Below are positions 1 through 9,178 of a stretch of DNA of 64,000 bases, in pieces. Each line of letters begins with the position of its first letter. The stretch's first letter is position 1. A model generated the notes under the pieces. It ran no database searches, was not told where the DNA came from, and saw nothing but the letters and a program-made list of their open reading frames with translations. A program made the position numbers and the translations under genes. The stretch comes from Hydrogenophaga sp. (GTDB taxonomy: Bacteria > Pseudomonadota > Gammaproteobacteria > Burkholderiales > Burkholderiaceae_C): contig JAABQK010000001.1 of NCBI GenBank assembly GCA_011391495.1, forward strand, positions 359,559 to 423,558. Direction: 5' to 3'.

Positions 1-253
1 GGTTCTCAAAATGGTGTCCATCGTCGATGTGCTCAACGACGGGCTGTCTGCGGTCTACACGTTTTACGAACCCGAGGACAAGGCCAGCTACGGAACGTAC
101 AACGTTCTCTGGCAGATCGAACAGGCTCGAAGCATGCGACTGCCCTATGTGTATCTGGGTTACTGGATCGAGCAGAGTAACAAGATGAACTACAAGTCCG
201 GCTTCCGACCGCACCAGGTGCTGCAGGATGGTCGCTGGCAAACGGCAACCTGA
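1..253 (+). CDS. bpt: Aspartate/glutamate leucyltransferase (Bpt), C-terminal part
   Basis: This is the 3' end of a gene that runs in from the left; the frame is open from base 2. The last 83 residues contain the run [10 protein letters not shown] followed by [20 protein letters not shown] and MNYKSGFRP. These are hallmark C-terminal blocks of the Ate1/Bpt GNAT-like fold. Family members transfer an amino acid, leucine in the Bpt class, from aminoacyl-tRNA to the N-terminus of cytosolic proteins with acidic N-terminal residues, marking them for ClpAP. The N-terminal cysteine region is outside the window, so Bpt versus Ate cannot be decided from the sequence. Bpt is the usual bacterial assignment. 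Confidence 0.88.
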   Translation, partial: VLKMVSIVDVLNDGLSAVYTFYEPEDKASYGTYNVLWQIEQARSMRLPYVYLGYWIEQSNKMNYKSGFRPHQVLQDGRWQTAT

Positions 254-314
254 CCGACGGGCGGGGCTTCGGGCCTGCTCGCTCCACAGAACAAGCGGAT
301 GAGTATTTCATCTT

Positions 315-339
315 GTAAAATATTGCCAACCAGTTTTAC
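315..339. promoter_or_regulatory. Candidate operator before the IclR-family gene
   Basis: GTAAAA and TTTTAC form an inverted repeat with a 13-base spacer that ends two bases before the start codon of the IclR-type gene. IclR proteins commonly repress their own gene through such near-start palindromes. The arms are only six bases and AT-rich, so chance is possible. Confidence 0.3.
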
Positions 340-341
340 CT

Positions 342-1145
342 ATGACGAAACGTTCAGACAACCTCCCCGCCACCCCGACCGTCCAGGTGATCGAACGCAT
401 GTTCAGCTTGCTGGAGGTACTGGCTTCTCGCGAGGAGCCTGTTTCGCTCAAGGAAATCAGCGAGAAAACCGGGTTGCACCCCTCCACCACGCACCGCATC
501 CTGAATGATCTGACCATTGGACGTTTCGTGGACCGGCCTGAAGCCGGAAGCTACCGATTGGGGATGCGTCTGCTGGAGCTGGGCAACCTCGTCAAGGCCC
601 GCCTGAGCGTGCGTGACGCCGCCCTGGCGCCGATGCGCGAGCTCCACAAGCTGATCCAGCAGCCGGTGAACCTGAGCGTGCGCCAAGGTGACGAAATTGT
701 GTACGTCGAGCGCGCCTACAGCGAGCGTTCGGGCATGCAGGTGGTTCGTGCCATTGGTGGACGAGCGCCCTTGCACCTGACATCGGTCGGCAAGCTTTTT
801 CTGGCGGCCGAAGATCCCCAGCGTGTACGCGCCTATGCGACGCGCACAGGGCTTGTGGGCAATACCCGAAACAGTCTGACCCAGCTGGCCAGCTTGGAGC
901 GCGAGCTCGTCCAGTGCCGCCAAGCCGGCCTGGCTCGTGACAATGAAGAACTGGAGCTGGGCGTGCGCTGCATGGCGGCAGGCATCTATGACGACCAGAA
1001 CAAACTGGTGGCCGGTCTGTCCATCTCGGCACCGGCCGATCGTCTGGATGAAGGCTGGCTGCCCAAGCTTCGGGACACCGCAGCGAGCATCTCAGCGGCA
1101 TTGGGCTGCCCCGGTTCCAAGACACCTGCGGCTGCTGGACGCTAG
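342..1145 (+). CDS. IclR-family transcriptional regulator
   Basis: The 267-residue product has the usual IclR length and layout. An N-terminal winged helix-turn-helix (about residues 14-75, including SLKEISEKTGLHPSTTHRIL) is followed by an effector-binding domain with the family blocks GGRAPLHLTSVGKLFLA and DNEELELGVRCMAAGIYD. It should be a cytoplasmic, ligand-controlled DNA-binding protein. No catabolic operon lies next to it, so the effector and targets cannot be read from context. The upstream gene is bpt and the downstream neighbour is convergent. A short inverted repeat lies directly before the start codon and may be an autoregulatory site. The assignment to family is firm; the specific role is unknown. 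Confidence 0.9.
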   Translation: MTKRSDNLPATPTVQVIERMFSLLEVLASREEPVSLKEISEKTGLHPSTTHRILNDLTIGRFVDRPEAGSYRLGMRLLELGNLVKARLSVRDAALAPMRELHKLIQQPVNLSVRQGDEIVYVERAYSERSGMQVVRAIGGRAPLHLTSVGKLFLAAEDPQRVRAYATRTGLVGNTRNSLTQLASLERELVQCRQAGLARDNEELELGVRCMAAGIYDDQNKLVAGLSISAPADRLDEGWLPKLRDTAASISAALGCPGSKTPAAAGR

Positions 1146-1175
1146 CAGCGGTTCGCTGTTCCGCGGCAGAAGAAC

Positions 1176-1205
1176 AAAACGGTCCTGCGAGGGACCGTTT
1201 TTTTA
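1176..1205. terminator. Bidirectional intrinsic terminator
   Basis: A nine-base stem (AAACGGTCC / GGACCGTTT) with a six-base loop is flanked by an A run on the left and seven T on the right. It can end transcription of both the IclR gene and the convergent pbpG gene. Confidence 0.85.
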
Positions 1206-1225
1206 TTCAAGCCCCCTGAGGATCC

Positions 1226-2500
1226 TCATCCCTGCGGACGAACGAACATCGCCTGATACGTCTGGGCTTCGACCCAGCGCCGGACACGTTCAGCATCCTG
1301 GACCCTGCTGAGCTTGCCGGCCGAGTCGAGAAACACCATGATCAACTGCCGGCCCGCCACCTTCGCTTGCATCACCAGACAACGACCCGCCTCCGAAATG
1401 TAGCCCGTCTTCTGCAGACCGATATCCCACGCTGGATTGCGGATCAGGCCGTTGGAATTGTTGAATTGCAGCGTGCGATGGCCGAGGTCCAACTGGTGAC
1501 TCGGCGAGGTCGACAAGTCCCTCAGTATCGGACGTTCGTAGGCCACGGCCACGAGGGTGGCCAGATCGCGGGCACTGGACTGGTTTTCGCTCAGCAGGCC
1601 GGTCGGCTCCACGTAACGGGTGTCACGCATGCCCAGCTCCAGCGCCTTTGAGTTCATGAGTTGCACAAACTTCTTCAGGCCACCCGGGTAGGTGCGTCCC
1701 AGCGCATGTGCAGCACGGTTTTCGCTCGACATCAGCGCCAGATGCATCAACTCGCCTCGCGAAAGGGTGGTACCGACCGCCAACCGAGAGCGGCTACCCT
1801 TGTAGGTATCAACATCATCCTGCGTGATGGTGATCGGCTCGTCCATTGGAAGGTTGGCGTCTGCAATCACCAGCCCGGTCATCAGCTTGGTCAGCGATGC
1901 AATCGGCAACACAGCCCCGTCGTTCTTGCTGAAGAGCACCTCTTGTGTTTGCTGATCCACCACCAGCGCAACGCTGGAATTCAGCTCAAGGGGATCCTGG
2001 CTGTCTCGCAAACCGAGGCGCTCACCGGTCGAGACAGCGGGACGGGCAACCACGCGAACCATTGAACCAGCGGCACTGCCCTCGCGTTGGGCCGCGATCA
2101 TCTTTTTGCTGCGGGCCGACACCACCTGCCTGTCCTGCTTGGAACGGCGCGCAGCACTTGCCACCACGGATTTGCCAGCGCCTTTGACGGCCACATGGCT
2201 CGTGCTTGCACGGGTGCCTCGCTGAGAGGTCTTGACCGTCTTCTTGCCCGCTTGGGCCACCACAGTCGACCGGCCGGCCAGCACGGCGCGCTGGCGCTTC
2301 ACGGCGGTCTTTTTTGCCACCACATCGGAGGCGGCCTTTTTTCGGTTGCTCGGCTGGGCGGCAACCGCCTTCTTGACCTTCGGGGCCTGGGTTCTTTCAA
2401 CCGCCGAAAACGCCTGCAGAGGCAGCAACAGCAACCCGGTCATCCCCAGGATCGTGATCCTGTGAAGGACTTTCCCAAGCCTGTTTTCGCGAAAGGTCAT
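1226..2500 (-). CDS. pbpG: D-alanyl-D-alanine endopeptidase, PBP7-like, with polycationic linker
   Basis: The peptidase S11 motifs are all present: SLTK at residues 202-205, SEN at 259-261 and KTG at 364-366. A signal peptide covers about residues 1-33 (hydrophobic GLLLLPLQAFSA). Members hydrolyse D-Ala-DAP cross-bridges in periplasmic peptidoglycan. The C-terminal domain (about 170-424) matches PBP7 in size. Between signal and catalytic domain there is about 125 residues of Ala/Lys/Arg/Val-rich, low-complexity sequence that E. coli PBP7 lacks; it should be strongly cationic and flexible. The gene has its own promoter-like sequence and a palindrome over its ribosome site. A PBP5-type carboxypeptidase is less likely because the C-terminal membrane anchor is missing. 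Confidence 0.9.
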   Translation of the reverse strand: MTFRENRLGKVLHRITILGMTGLLLLPLQAFSAVERTQAPKVKKAVAAQPSNRKKAASDVVAKKTAVKRQRAVLAGRSTVVAQAGKKTVKTSQRGTRASTSHVAVKGAGKSVVASAARRSKQDRQVVSARSKKMIAAQREGSAAGSMVRVVARPAVSTGERLGLRDSQDPLELNSSVALVVDQQTQEVLFSKNDGAVLPIASLTKLMTGLVIADANLPMDEPITITQDDVDTYKGSRSRLAVGTTLSRGELMHLALMSSENRAAHALGRTYPGGLKKFVQLMNSKALELGMRDTRYVEPTGLLSENQSSARDLATLVAVAYERPILRDLSTSPSHQLDLGHRTLQFNNSNGLIRNPAWDIGLQKTGYISEAGRCLVMQAKVAGRQLIMVFLDSAGKLSRVQDAERVRRWVEAQTYQAMFVRPQG

Positions 2501-2504
2501 GACG

Positions 2505-2535
2505 CCACTCCAGCAACAAAATCGTGCTGGAGTGG
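2505..2535. promoter_or_regulatory. Perfect 10-bp inverted repeat covering the pbpG ribosome site
   Basis: CCACTCCAGC and GCTGGAGTGG are perfect complements separated by 11 bases and end five bases before the pbpG start codon. On the pbpG strand the Shine-Dalgarno-like GGAG lies inside the start-proximal arm. If transcribed in full, the hairpin would hide the ribosome site. If transcription starts inside it, as the promoter spacing suggests, it would act as a DNA operator. Confidence 0.6.
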
Positions 2536-2564
2536 AGTATACGCAGCCGGAAAAAAACTAGCAA
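2536..2564 (-). promoter_or_regulatory. Sigma-70-like promoter of pbpG
   Basis: On the minus strand TTGCTA and TATACT are separated by exactly 17 bases. The -10 box abuts the 10-bp palindrome, and the predicted start (about 2529) falls inside its outer arm. Confidence 0.55.
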
Positions 2565-2567
2565 TAT

Positions 2568-2614
2568 CAAAAACTTGTAGCATCTTCCTCAGTAATCGAT
2601 GAAGAAGGTGCTAC
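2568..2614 (-). terminator. Intrinsic terminator of leuA
   Basis: On the minus strand GTAGCACCTTC pairs with GAAGATGCTAC (10 of 11 positions plus a wobble) and is followed by AAGTTTTTG. It lies downstream of the leuA stop and upstream of the pbpG promoter. Confidence 0.65.
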
Positions 2615-2676
2615 TTCTGGTGTCAATTCTTTAAAAAGACTACGAATGAACTACAAGTCATTGATTTGGCTTGAAT

Positions 2677-4218
2677 TTATCCTTGCGCAGAAACGCGGTC
2701 TGCCTTGCTTTGCAGCTTGTTCAATGCGCTCAGATAGGCCTTGGCGGAAGCCACCACGATGTCTGGATCGGCTCCTACGCCGTTGACCACCCGTCCGCTG
2801 TGCTGCAGTCGTACCGTCACCTCCCCCTGGCTTTCGGTTGAACCACTTGTGATGGCATTGACCGAATACAGCACCAATTCCGCGCCGCTCTTGACGTGGG
2901 ATTCGATCGCTTTGAGCGACGCGTCCACAGGGCCATTGCCATCGGCAGCACCCTGGTACTCCTTGCCATTGATCGTGAAGACGACGTCGGCATGCGGGCG
3001 CTCGCCGGTTTCACTGTGCTGCGACAGAGAAACCAGGCCGTACTGCTCCTTTTCGGCCGTGACACTTTCATCGCTGCACAAGGCCAGGATATCCTCGTCA
3101 AAGATCTCGCTCTTGCGATCGGCCAGTTCCTTGAATGCGGCGAAAGCGGTGTTGATCTCGCTTTCGGACTCCATCTCGATGCCAAGGTCCTGCAGCCGCT
3201 GCTTGAAAGCGTTGCGGCCGCTGAGCTTGCCCAGCACGATCTTGTTGGCGGCCCAGCCCACGTCTTCCGCCCGCATGATCTCGTAGGTATCACGGGCCTT
3301 GAGCACCCCGTCCTGATGGATGCCGCTGGCATGTGCAAACGCGTTCGCCCCGACCACCGCTTTGTTGGGCTGCACCACGAAGCCGGTGGTCTGGCTGACC
3401 ATGCGGCTGGCCGGCACAATCTGGGTCGCGTCCACACCCACGTCAAGGTTGAAATAATCCCGGCGCGTACGCACCGCCATCACGACCTCCTCCAGCGAAC
3501 AGTTGCCAGCGCGCTCGCCCAGCCCATTGATCGTGCATTCCACCTGACGGGCTCCCCCAATCTTCACGCCAGCCAGCGAGTTGGCCACGGCCATGCCCAG
3601 GTCGTTGTGGCAATGGACCGACCAGATGGCCTTGTCGGAGTTGGGAACGCGTTCGCGCAGCGTGCGGATGAAGTCGCCATACAGCTCGGGAATCGCATAG
3701 CCCACGGTATCCGGGATGTTGAGCGTGGTCGCACCTTCCTTGATCACGGCTTCCAGCACGCGGCAGAGGAAGTCCATTTCGCTGCGGTAGCCGTCTTCCG
3801 GGCTGAATTCGATGTCATCGACCAGGTTGCGGGCAAAGCGAACCGACTGCTTGGCTTGCTCAAGCACCTGTTCCGGTGTCATGCGCAGCTTCTTCTCCAT
3901 GTGCAACGCACTGGTGGCAATGAAGGTGTGGATACGGGCACGCTGCGTGCCCTTGAGTGCTTCAGCCGCACGGGAAATGTCCCGGTCGTTGGCGCGAGCG
4001 AGTGAGCACACCGTGGAATCCTTGATGGTGTTGGCAATCGCCTGCACACAATCGAAGTCGCCGTTCGAACTGGCTGCAAAACCGGCCTCGATGACATCCA
4101 CGCGGAGCCGTTCCAGCTGGCGTGCAATGCGCAGCTTTTCGTCCTTCGTCATGGAAGCGCCGGGAGACTGTTCACCGTCCCGCAAGGTGGTGTCAAAAAT
4201 GATGAGTTTGTCGGTCAT
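2677..4218 (-). CDS. leuA: 2-isopropylmalate synthase
   Basis: LeuA condenses 2-oxoisovalerate with acetyl-CoA, the committed step of leucine synthesis. The 513-residue product has the HMGL-type catalytic barrel, starting with [15 protein letters not shown] (residues 9-23), the metal-binding HCHNDLGMA block and the [18 protein letters not shown] block. A C-terminal LeuA regulatory domain (about residues 375-500) is where leucine feedback acts in the family. It is the last gene of the ilvB-ilvH-ilvC-pssA-leuA series, but it has its own 240-base leader with a leader peptide and attenuator. Length and motifs match the bacterial type-1 enzyme of about 510 residues. Confidence 0.97.
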   Translation of the reverse strand: MTDKLIIFDTTLRDGEQSPGASMTKDEKLRIARQLERLRVDVIEAGFAASSNGDFDCVQAIANTIKDSTVCSLARANDRDISRAAEALKGTQRARIHTFIATSALHMEKKLRMTPEQVLEQAKQSVRFARNLVDDIEFSPEDGYRSEMDFLCRVLEAVIKEGATTLNIPDTVGYAIPELYGDFIRTLRERVPNSDKAIWSVHCHNDLGMAVANSLAGVKIGGARQVECTINGLGERAGNCSLEEVVMAVRTRRDYFNLDVGVDATQIVPASRMVSQTTGFVVQPNKAVVGANAFAHASGIHQDGVLKARDTYEIMRAEDVGWAANKIVLGKLSGRNAFKQRLQDLGIEMESESEINTAFAAFKELADRKSEIFDEDILALCSDESVTAEKEQYGLVSLSQHSETGERPHADVVFTINGKEYQGAADGNGPVDASLKAIESHVKSGAELVLYSVNAITSGSTESQGEVTVRLQHSGRVVNGVGADPDIVVASAKAYLSALNKLQSKADRVSAQG

Positions 4219-4269
4219 GTGATTCTCCGGTGTGTTGCCTCGTGGGCAGCGCTTAGAAAAAACCCGCAG

Positions 4270-4310
4270 TCCAAAACAAAACGGCCCGCTGCGGGTGCAA
4301 ACGGGCCGTT
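4270..4310 (-). terminator. Leucine attenuator (terminator hairpin in the leuA leader)
   Basis: On the minus strand AACGGCCCG pairs with CGGGCCGTT around a 13-base loop and is followed by TTTTGTTTTGG. It lies between the leader peptide stop and the leuA start. The leader peptide segment ACGGGC (4341-4346) is complementary to GCCCGT of the 5' arm (4301-4306). Ribosome stalling on the upstream leucine codons could therefore favour an antiterminator, as in classical attenuation. Confidence 0.85.
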
Positions 4311-4329
4311 GTTGGAAATCACTCGCGCG

Positions 4330-4386
4330 TTACCAGACCTGCCCGTGGCGGACACCCAGTAGTAGCGAGAGGAAAGCTTGGTTCAT
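4330..4386 (-). CDS. leuL: leuA leader peptide (18 residues)
   Basis: The short frame reads MNQAFLSLLLGVRHGQVW. It holds four leucine codons within five positions (CTC TCG CTA CTA CTG), including two CTA codons, which are probably rare in this GC-rich genome. It sits 20 bases upstream of the attenuator hairpin and 112 bases before leuA, the geometry of leucine-starvation attenuation. No Shine-Dalgarno sequence precedes the ATG. A TACATT box (4394-4399 on the minus strand) lies seven bases upstream, so the transcript may begin at or close to the ATG and the peptide may be translated leaderless. The peptide acts in cis; no function of the free peptide is implied. Confidence 0.8.
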   Translation of the reverse strand: MNQAFLSLLLGVRHGQVW

Positions 4387-4457
4387 GCGAAGCAATGTAG
4401 CACAAAGCCTGGGTAGATCTGATAGCGGAAATCCATGAGGACGATGCATGCCCTCTC

Positions 4458-5267
4458 TCATTCGTGCAAGCCGCGCTCATCGGGCTCATCGGTGGAGGTG
4501 CTGATCACACTCGTCGGACGGCCTTTGGCCTTGCGCCAGAAGTACATGCCGTAGCCCGACAAACCATAAACCACAAAGAGGCCGAACAACACGGTGGGTG
4601 GGTGGATGTTGATGACGGCAATGCCCAGTGCCACCAGCACGATGGCGGCAAACGGCACGCTGCGCTTCAAGCTCAGGTCCTTGAAACTGTAGAAGGGCAC
4701 GTTGGTGACCATGGTCAGCCCTGCGTATAGCGTCAGTGCGAAGGTGGGCCAGGCCAGGCCCGCACGATCCAGCTCCAGTTCGGTCGCCAGCCAGATGAAG
4801 CCTGCCACCAAGGCCGCCGCCGCGGGTGACGGCAGCCCCTGGAAATAGCGCTTGTCCACCACCCCGGTGTTGACGTTGAAGCGGGCGAGGCGCAACGCAG
4901 CACAGGCGCAGTAGACAAAGGCAGCGATCCAACCCCAGCGGCCCACGTCTTTGAGGACCCAGACATAGGCCACCAGGCCAGGCGCGGCGCCGAACGACAC
5001 CATGTCCGACAGGGAGTCCATCTGTTCGCCAAAGGCGCTCTGGGTGTTGGTCATGCGCGCCACGCGCCCGTCCAGGCTGTCCAGCACCATGGCGGCAAAG
5101 ATACCGACCGTCGCAAGGTCGAAGCGACCGTTCATGGCCATCACGATGGCGTAGAAGCCGCCGAACAGCGCTGCCAACGTGATCATGTTGGGCAGCATGT
5201 AAATGCCCTTGGGGCGCTTCCGGCCCTCTTGGCTGGGCTCGTTCAGGGGGTCTGATCCGTCGTGCAT
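4458..5267 (-). CDS. pssA: CDP-diacylglycerol-serine O-phosphatidyltransferase
   Basis: The enzyme makes phosphatidylserine from CDP-diacylglycerol and serine in the inner membrane, leading to phosphatidylethanolamine. The CDP-alcohol phosphotransferase signature is complete: D66-G67-x2-A70-R71-x8-G80-x3-D84-x3-D88. The 269-residue protein has several hydrophobic helices spread over residues 25-245, as expected for this integral-membrane class. It lies between ilvC and leuA, a position typical of betaproteobacteria, where pssA usually travels with the ilv-leu genes. The decarboxylase gene psd, often in this cluster, is absent here. A hairpin after ilvC may partly separate pssA from the ilv transcript. 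Confidence 0.95.
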   Translation of the reverse strand: MHDGSDPLNEPSQEGRKRPKGIYMLPNMITLAALFGGFYAIVMAMNGRFDLATVGIFAAMVLDSLDGRVARMTNTQSAFGEQMDSLSDMVSFGAAPGLVAYVWVLKDVGRWGWIAAFVYCACAALRLARFNVNTGVVDKRYFQGLPSPAAAALVAGFIWLATELELDRAGLAWPTFALTLYAGLTMVTNVPFYSFKDLSLKRSVPFAAIVLVALGIAVINIHPPTVLFGLFVVYGLSGYGMYFWRKAKGRPTSVISTSTDEPDERGLHE

Positions 5268-5347
5268 GAATGTGTCAGGTTAGGCCGGTTGGGTCGCTTG
5301 CTGCCGGTTCAGCAGTGTACGGCAGTCACATCGATCGCAGAAACGAC

Positions 5348-5369
5348 AAAGGCCACCAAGGTGGCCTTT
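5348..5369 (-). terminator. Hairpin after ilvC, probable terminator
   Basis: A perfect 10-bp stem (AAAGGCCACC / GGTGGCCTTT) with a two-base loop lies 20 bases after the ilvC stop. The following minus-strand sequence GTCGTTTCT is only moderately T-rich, so it may attenuate rather than fully stop read-through into pssA. Confidence 0.6.
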
Positions 5370-5388
5370 GCACGAACAGCTGATGTGA

Positions 5389-6516
<1,128 letters not shown>

Positions 6517-6538
6517 AAATGGCTGAGCCCTGAAAAAC

Positions 6539-7030
6539 TCAAACGCGCAGGATTCTCTCACCCCGGCCGATGCCGCAGGAACCGGTGCGCACGGTTTCCA
6601 GAATGGCACTGCGGTCGATCGCCTCCAGAAACGCGTCGTTCTTGCCCTGGTCGCCGGTGAGTTCGATGGTGTAGCTCTTCTCGGTCACGTCGATCACGCG
6701 GCCACGGAAGATATCGGCCATGCGCTTCATTTCCTCGCGCTCCTTGCCGACCGCGCGCACCTTCACCAGCATGAGCTCGCGCTCGGTGTAGGCGCCTTCG
6801 GTCAGGTCCACCACCTTCACGACTTCGATCAACCGGTTCAGGTGCTTGGTGATCTGCTCGATCACATCGTCAGAACCGGTGGTCTGGATCGTCATGCGCG
6901 AGAGCGACGGGTCTTCCGTGGGCGCCACGGTCAGCGACTCAATGTTGTAACCACGGGCCGAGAACAGGCCCACGACGCGGGAGAGGGCACCCGCCTCGTT
7001 CTCCAGCAGGACAGCGATGATGTGTTTCAT
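6539..7030 (-). CDS. ilvH: Acetolactate synthase small (regulatory) subunit
   Basis: This is the 163-residue regulatory partner of IlvB and mediates valine feedback. An N-terminal ACT domain (residues about 4-75) includes NEAGALSRVVGLFSARGYNI, followed by the conserved C-terminal domain ending in RTGSCGIGRGERIL. The start is the ATG of MKHIIAVLLEN, preceded by GAGGAA at about ten bases; an in-frame upstream extension has no ribosome site and no family similarity. It lies 120 bases downstream of ilvB on the same strand. The length equals the E. coli IlvH type. Confidence 0.96.
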   Translation of the reverse strand: MKHIIAVLLENEAGALSRVVGLFSARGYNIESLTVAPTEDPSLSRMTIQTTGSDDVIEQITKHLNRLIEVVKVVDLTEGAYTERELMLVKVRAVGKEREEMKRMADIFRGRVIDVTEKSYTIELTGDQGKNDAFLEAIDRSAILETVRTGSCGIGRGERILRV

Positions 7031-7150
7031 AAAAAGGATTCCTCTTTTCTGAGCCCTCCCCTGCGCACGGTAATGCGCAGGCTTGGCTGCAAATAGATTC
7101 GTCAATGGGCTGCCACCCGGGCACCAGGCGTGGATGGCAGGGTGAAAGGG

Positions 7151-8926
7151 TCAGAGGTCTTCGGCGCCCAGCGTCATCTCGGTGATGCCCTTGCCAGCGC
7201 GCACCATCGGGAACACGTTCTCCGTCGGATCGGTGCGGAAGTCCATGAACACCGTGCGGTCCTTGAGCTTGCGCGCTTCACGGAGCGCGCCTTCCACGTC
7301 CTGCGGGCGCTCGATGAGCATGCCGACGTGCCCATAGGCCTCAGCGAGCTTGACGAAGTTCGGCAGCGCGTCCATGTAGCTGTGGCTGTAGCGGCCCTCG
7401 TAGTCGAGCTCCTGCCACTGGCGCACCATGCCGAGGTAGCGGTTATTCAACGCCATGATCTTGATCGGGGTGTTGTACTGCAGGCAGGTGGAGAGCTCCT
7501 GGATGCACATCTGCACCGAGCCTTCACCGGTCACGCAGAACACTTCACTCTCGGGCTTGGCCAGCTTGATGCCCATGGCGTAAGGAATGCCCACGCCCAT
7601 GGTACCCAGGCCACCGGAGTTGATCCAGCGGCGTGGCTCGTTGAAGCGGTAGTACTGAGCAGCCCACATCTGGTGCTGGCCGACGTCGGATGTGATGTAG
7701 GCATCGGCATCCTTGGTCATGTTCCAGAGTGTTTCCACCACGTACTGCGGCTTGATCACGTCCTTGTTGCCGCGGTCGTACTTCAGGCAGTCCTTCGAGC
7801 GCCAGCCTTCAATGGCTTCCCACCAACCAGCCAGCGCCTTTTCGTCGGCGCGGGTGGTGGTTTCGCGCACCATGTTGATCAACTCGGTCAGCACGTCTTT
7901 CACGTCGCCGACGATGGGCACATCGACCTTGACGCGCTTGGAGATGCTCGACGGATCAATGTCGATGTGGATGATCTTGCGCTCGTTCTGTGCGAAGTGC
8001 TTGGGATTGCCGATCACGCGGTCGTCAAAACGCGCACCCACCGCCAGCAGCACGTCACAGTTCTGCATCGCGTTGTTGGCTTCAATGGTGCCGTGCATGC
8101 CCAGCATGCCGAGGAACTTGCGGTCCGATGCGGGGTAGGCACCCAGACCCATCAGGGTGTTCGTGACCGGGTAGCCCAGCAAATCCACGAGGGTGCGCAG
8201 TTCCTGCACCGCATTGCCCAGCAGCACACCGCCACCGGTGTAGATGTAGGGCCGCTTGGCCGTCAGGAGCAGCTGCAGGGCCTTGCGGATCTGGCCGCCG
8301 TGACCCTTGCGCACCGGGTTGTACGAGCGCATCTCCACCGATTCGGGGTAACCGGCGTAAGCGGCCTTGTTGAACGACACGTCCTTCGGAATGTCCACCA
8401 CCACCGGGCCAGGTCGGCCGCTGCGTGCGATGTGGAATGCCTTCTTCATCACCATGGCCATGTCACGCACATCCTTCACCAGGAAGTTGTGCTTGACGAT
8501 GGGGCGCGTGATCCCGACGGTATCGCATTCCTGGAAAGCGTCCAAGCCGATGGCGGCCGTGGGCACCTGCCCGGTGATGATCACCATGGGAATGCTGTCC
8601 ATGTAGGCTGTGGCAATGCCGGTGACGGCATTGGTCACGCCGGGGCCGGACGTGACGAGTGCCACGCCCACATCTCCGGTGGCGCGCGCGTAGCCGTCGG
8701 CCGCGTGCACGGCCGCCTGCTCGTGACGGACCAGCACGTGCTGGATGGTGTCCTGCTTGTAGAACGCGTCGTAGATGTGCAGCACAGCGCCACCGGGGTA
8801 GCCCCAGATGTACTTCACGTTCTCGGCCTGAAGGGCCTTGACGAGGATCTCTGCGCCGCGGAGTTCCTGGGTGGTTGCGCCGGAGGCGGCAGCAGCGGAG
8901 GCCAGTTCGGCCTTGTTGATTTCCAT
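7151..8926 (-). CDS. ilvB: Acetolactate synthase large (catalytic) subunit
   Basis: The thiamine-diphosphate enzyme condenses pyruvate with pyruvate or 2-oxobutyrate, the first common step of branched-chain synthesis. The 591 residues show the family order. The Pyr domain has the catalytic Glu69 in RHEQAAVHAADGYARATG, then comes the FAD-associated middle domain, then the PP domain with GEGSVQMCIQELSTCLQYN and NNRYLGMVRQWQ. An N-terminal Ala-rich extension of about 20 residues precedes the conserved region. It is the first gene of the ilv series; the 5' leader is about 150 bases and shows neither a branched-chain-rich leader peptide nor a terminator. Confidence 0.97.
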   Translation of the reverse strand: MEINKAELASAAAASGATTQELRGAEILVKALQAENVKYIWGYPGGAVLHIYDAFYKQDTIQHVLVRHEQAAVHAADGYARATGDVGVALVTSGPGVTNAVTGIATAYMDSIPMVIITGQVPTAAIGLDAFQECDTVGITRPIVKHNFLVKDVRDMAMVMKKAFHIARSGRPGPVVVDIPKDVSFNKAAYAGYPESVEMRSYNPVRKGHGGQIRKALQLLLTAKRPYIYTGGGVLLGNAVQELRTLVDLLGYPVTNTLMGLGAYPASDRKFLGMLGMHGTIEANNAMQNCDVLLAVGARFDDRVIGNPKHFAQNERKIIHIDIDPSSISKRVKVDVPIVGDVKDVLTELINMVRETTTRADEKALAGWWEAIEGWRSKDCLKYDRGNKDVIKPQYVVETLWNMTKDADAYITSDVGQHQMWAAQYYRFNEPRRWINSGGLGTMGVGIPYAMGIKLAKPESEVFCVTGEGSVQMCIQELSTCLQYNTPIKIMALNNRYLGMVRQWQELDYEGRYSHSYMDALPNFVKLAEAYGHVGMLIERPQDVEGALREARKLKDRTVFMDFRTDPTENVFPMVRAGKGITEMTLGAEDL

Positions 8927-9082
8927 GATGAACCTTTCGAGAATTTCTCTGACGAAATACCTTGGGTGCTCCTAGCGCCAACTCTCGTGAAGCGGTGTCG
9001 GAACTTGAGGCCAATGGACATGGGCGGACACATACCCCGCCGGACCTTGACCCGTTTGCCTATTTGTTTATTGCAACTTTCT

Positions 9083-9091
9083 ATTATCGCA
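9083..9091 (-). promoter_or_regulatory. Extended -10 promoter of the ilvB operon
   Basis: On the minus strand TGCGATAAT fits an extended -10 box (TG, one base, GATAAT). Only a poorly placed TTGCAG is found for -35. Initiation would be near 9076, leaving a leader of about 150 bases before ilvB. Confidence 0.5.
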
Positions 9092-9178
9092 CTGCAACAG
9101 AGACCGCCTGCAAAAAGCTGCGATCCCGGCCGCAAAAACGCCCCTTCCGCTGCCGATGCGACAATGGCGCGCACCCTG

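Noticed and set aside
424..430. HEMGH in the FtsH-type protein (residue numbering) as an inactive zinc site
   Set aside because: HExxH needs only the two His and the Glu, which are all present; the Met is a permitted middle residue.
8927..9076. Leader-peptide attenuation of ilvB
   Set aside because: No short frame rich in Ile, Val or Leu codons and no terminator hairpin were found in the 150-base leader.
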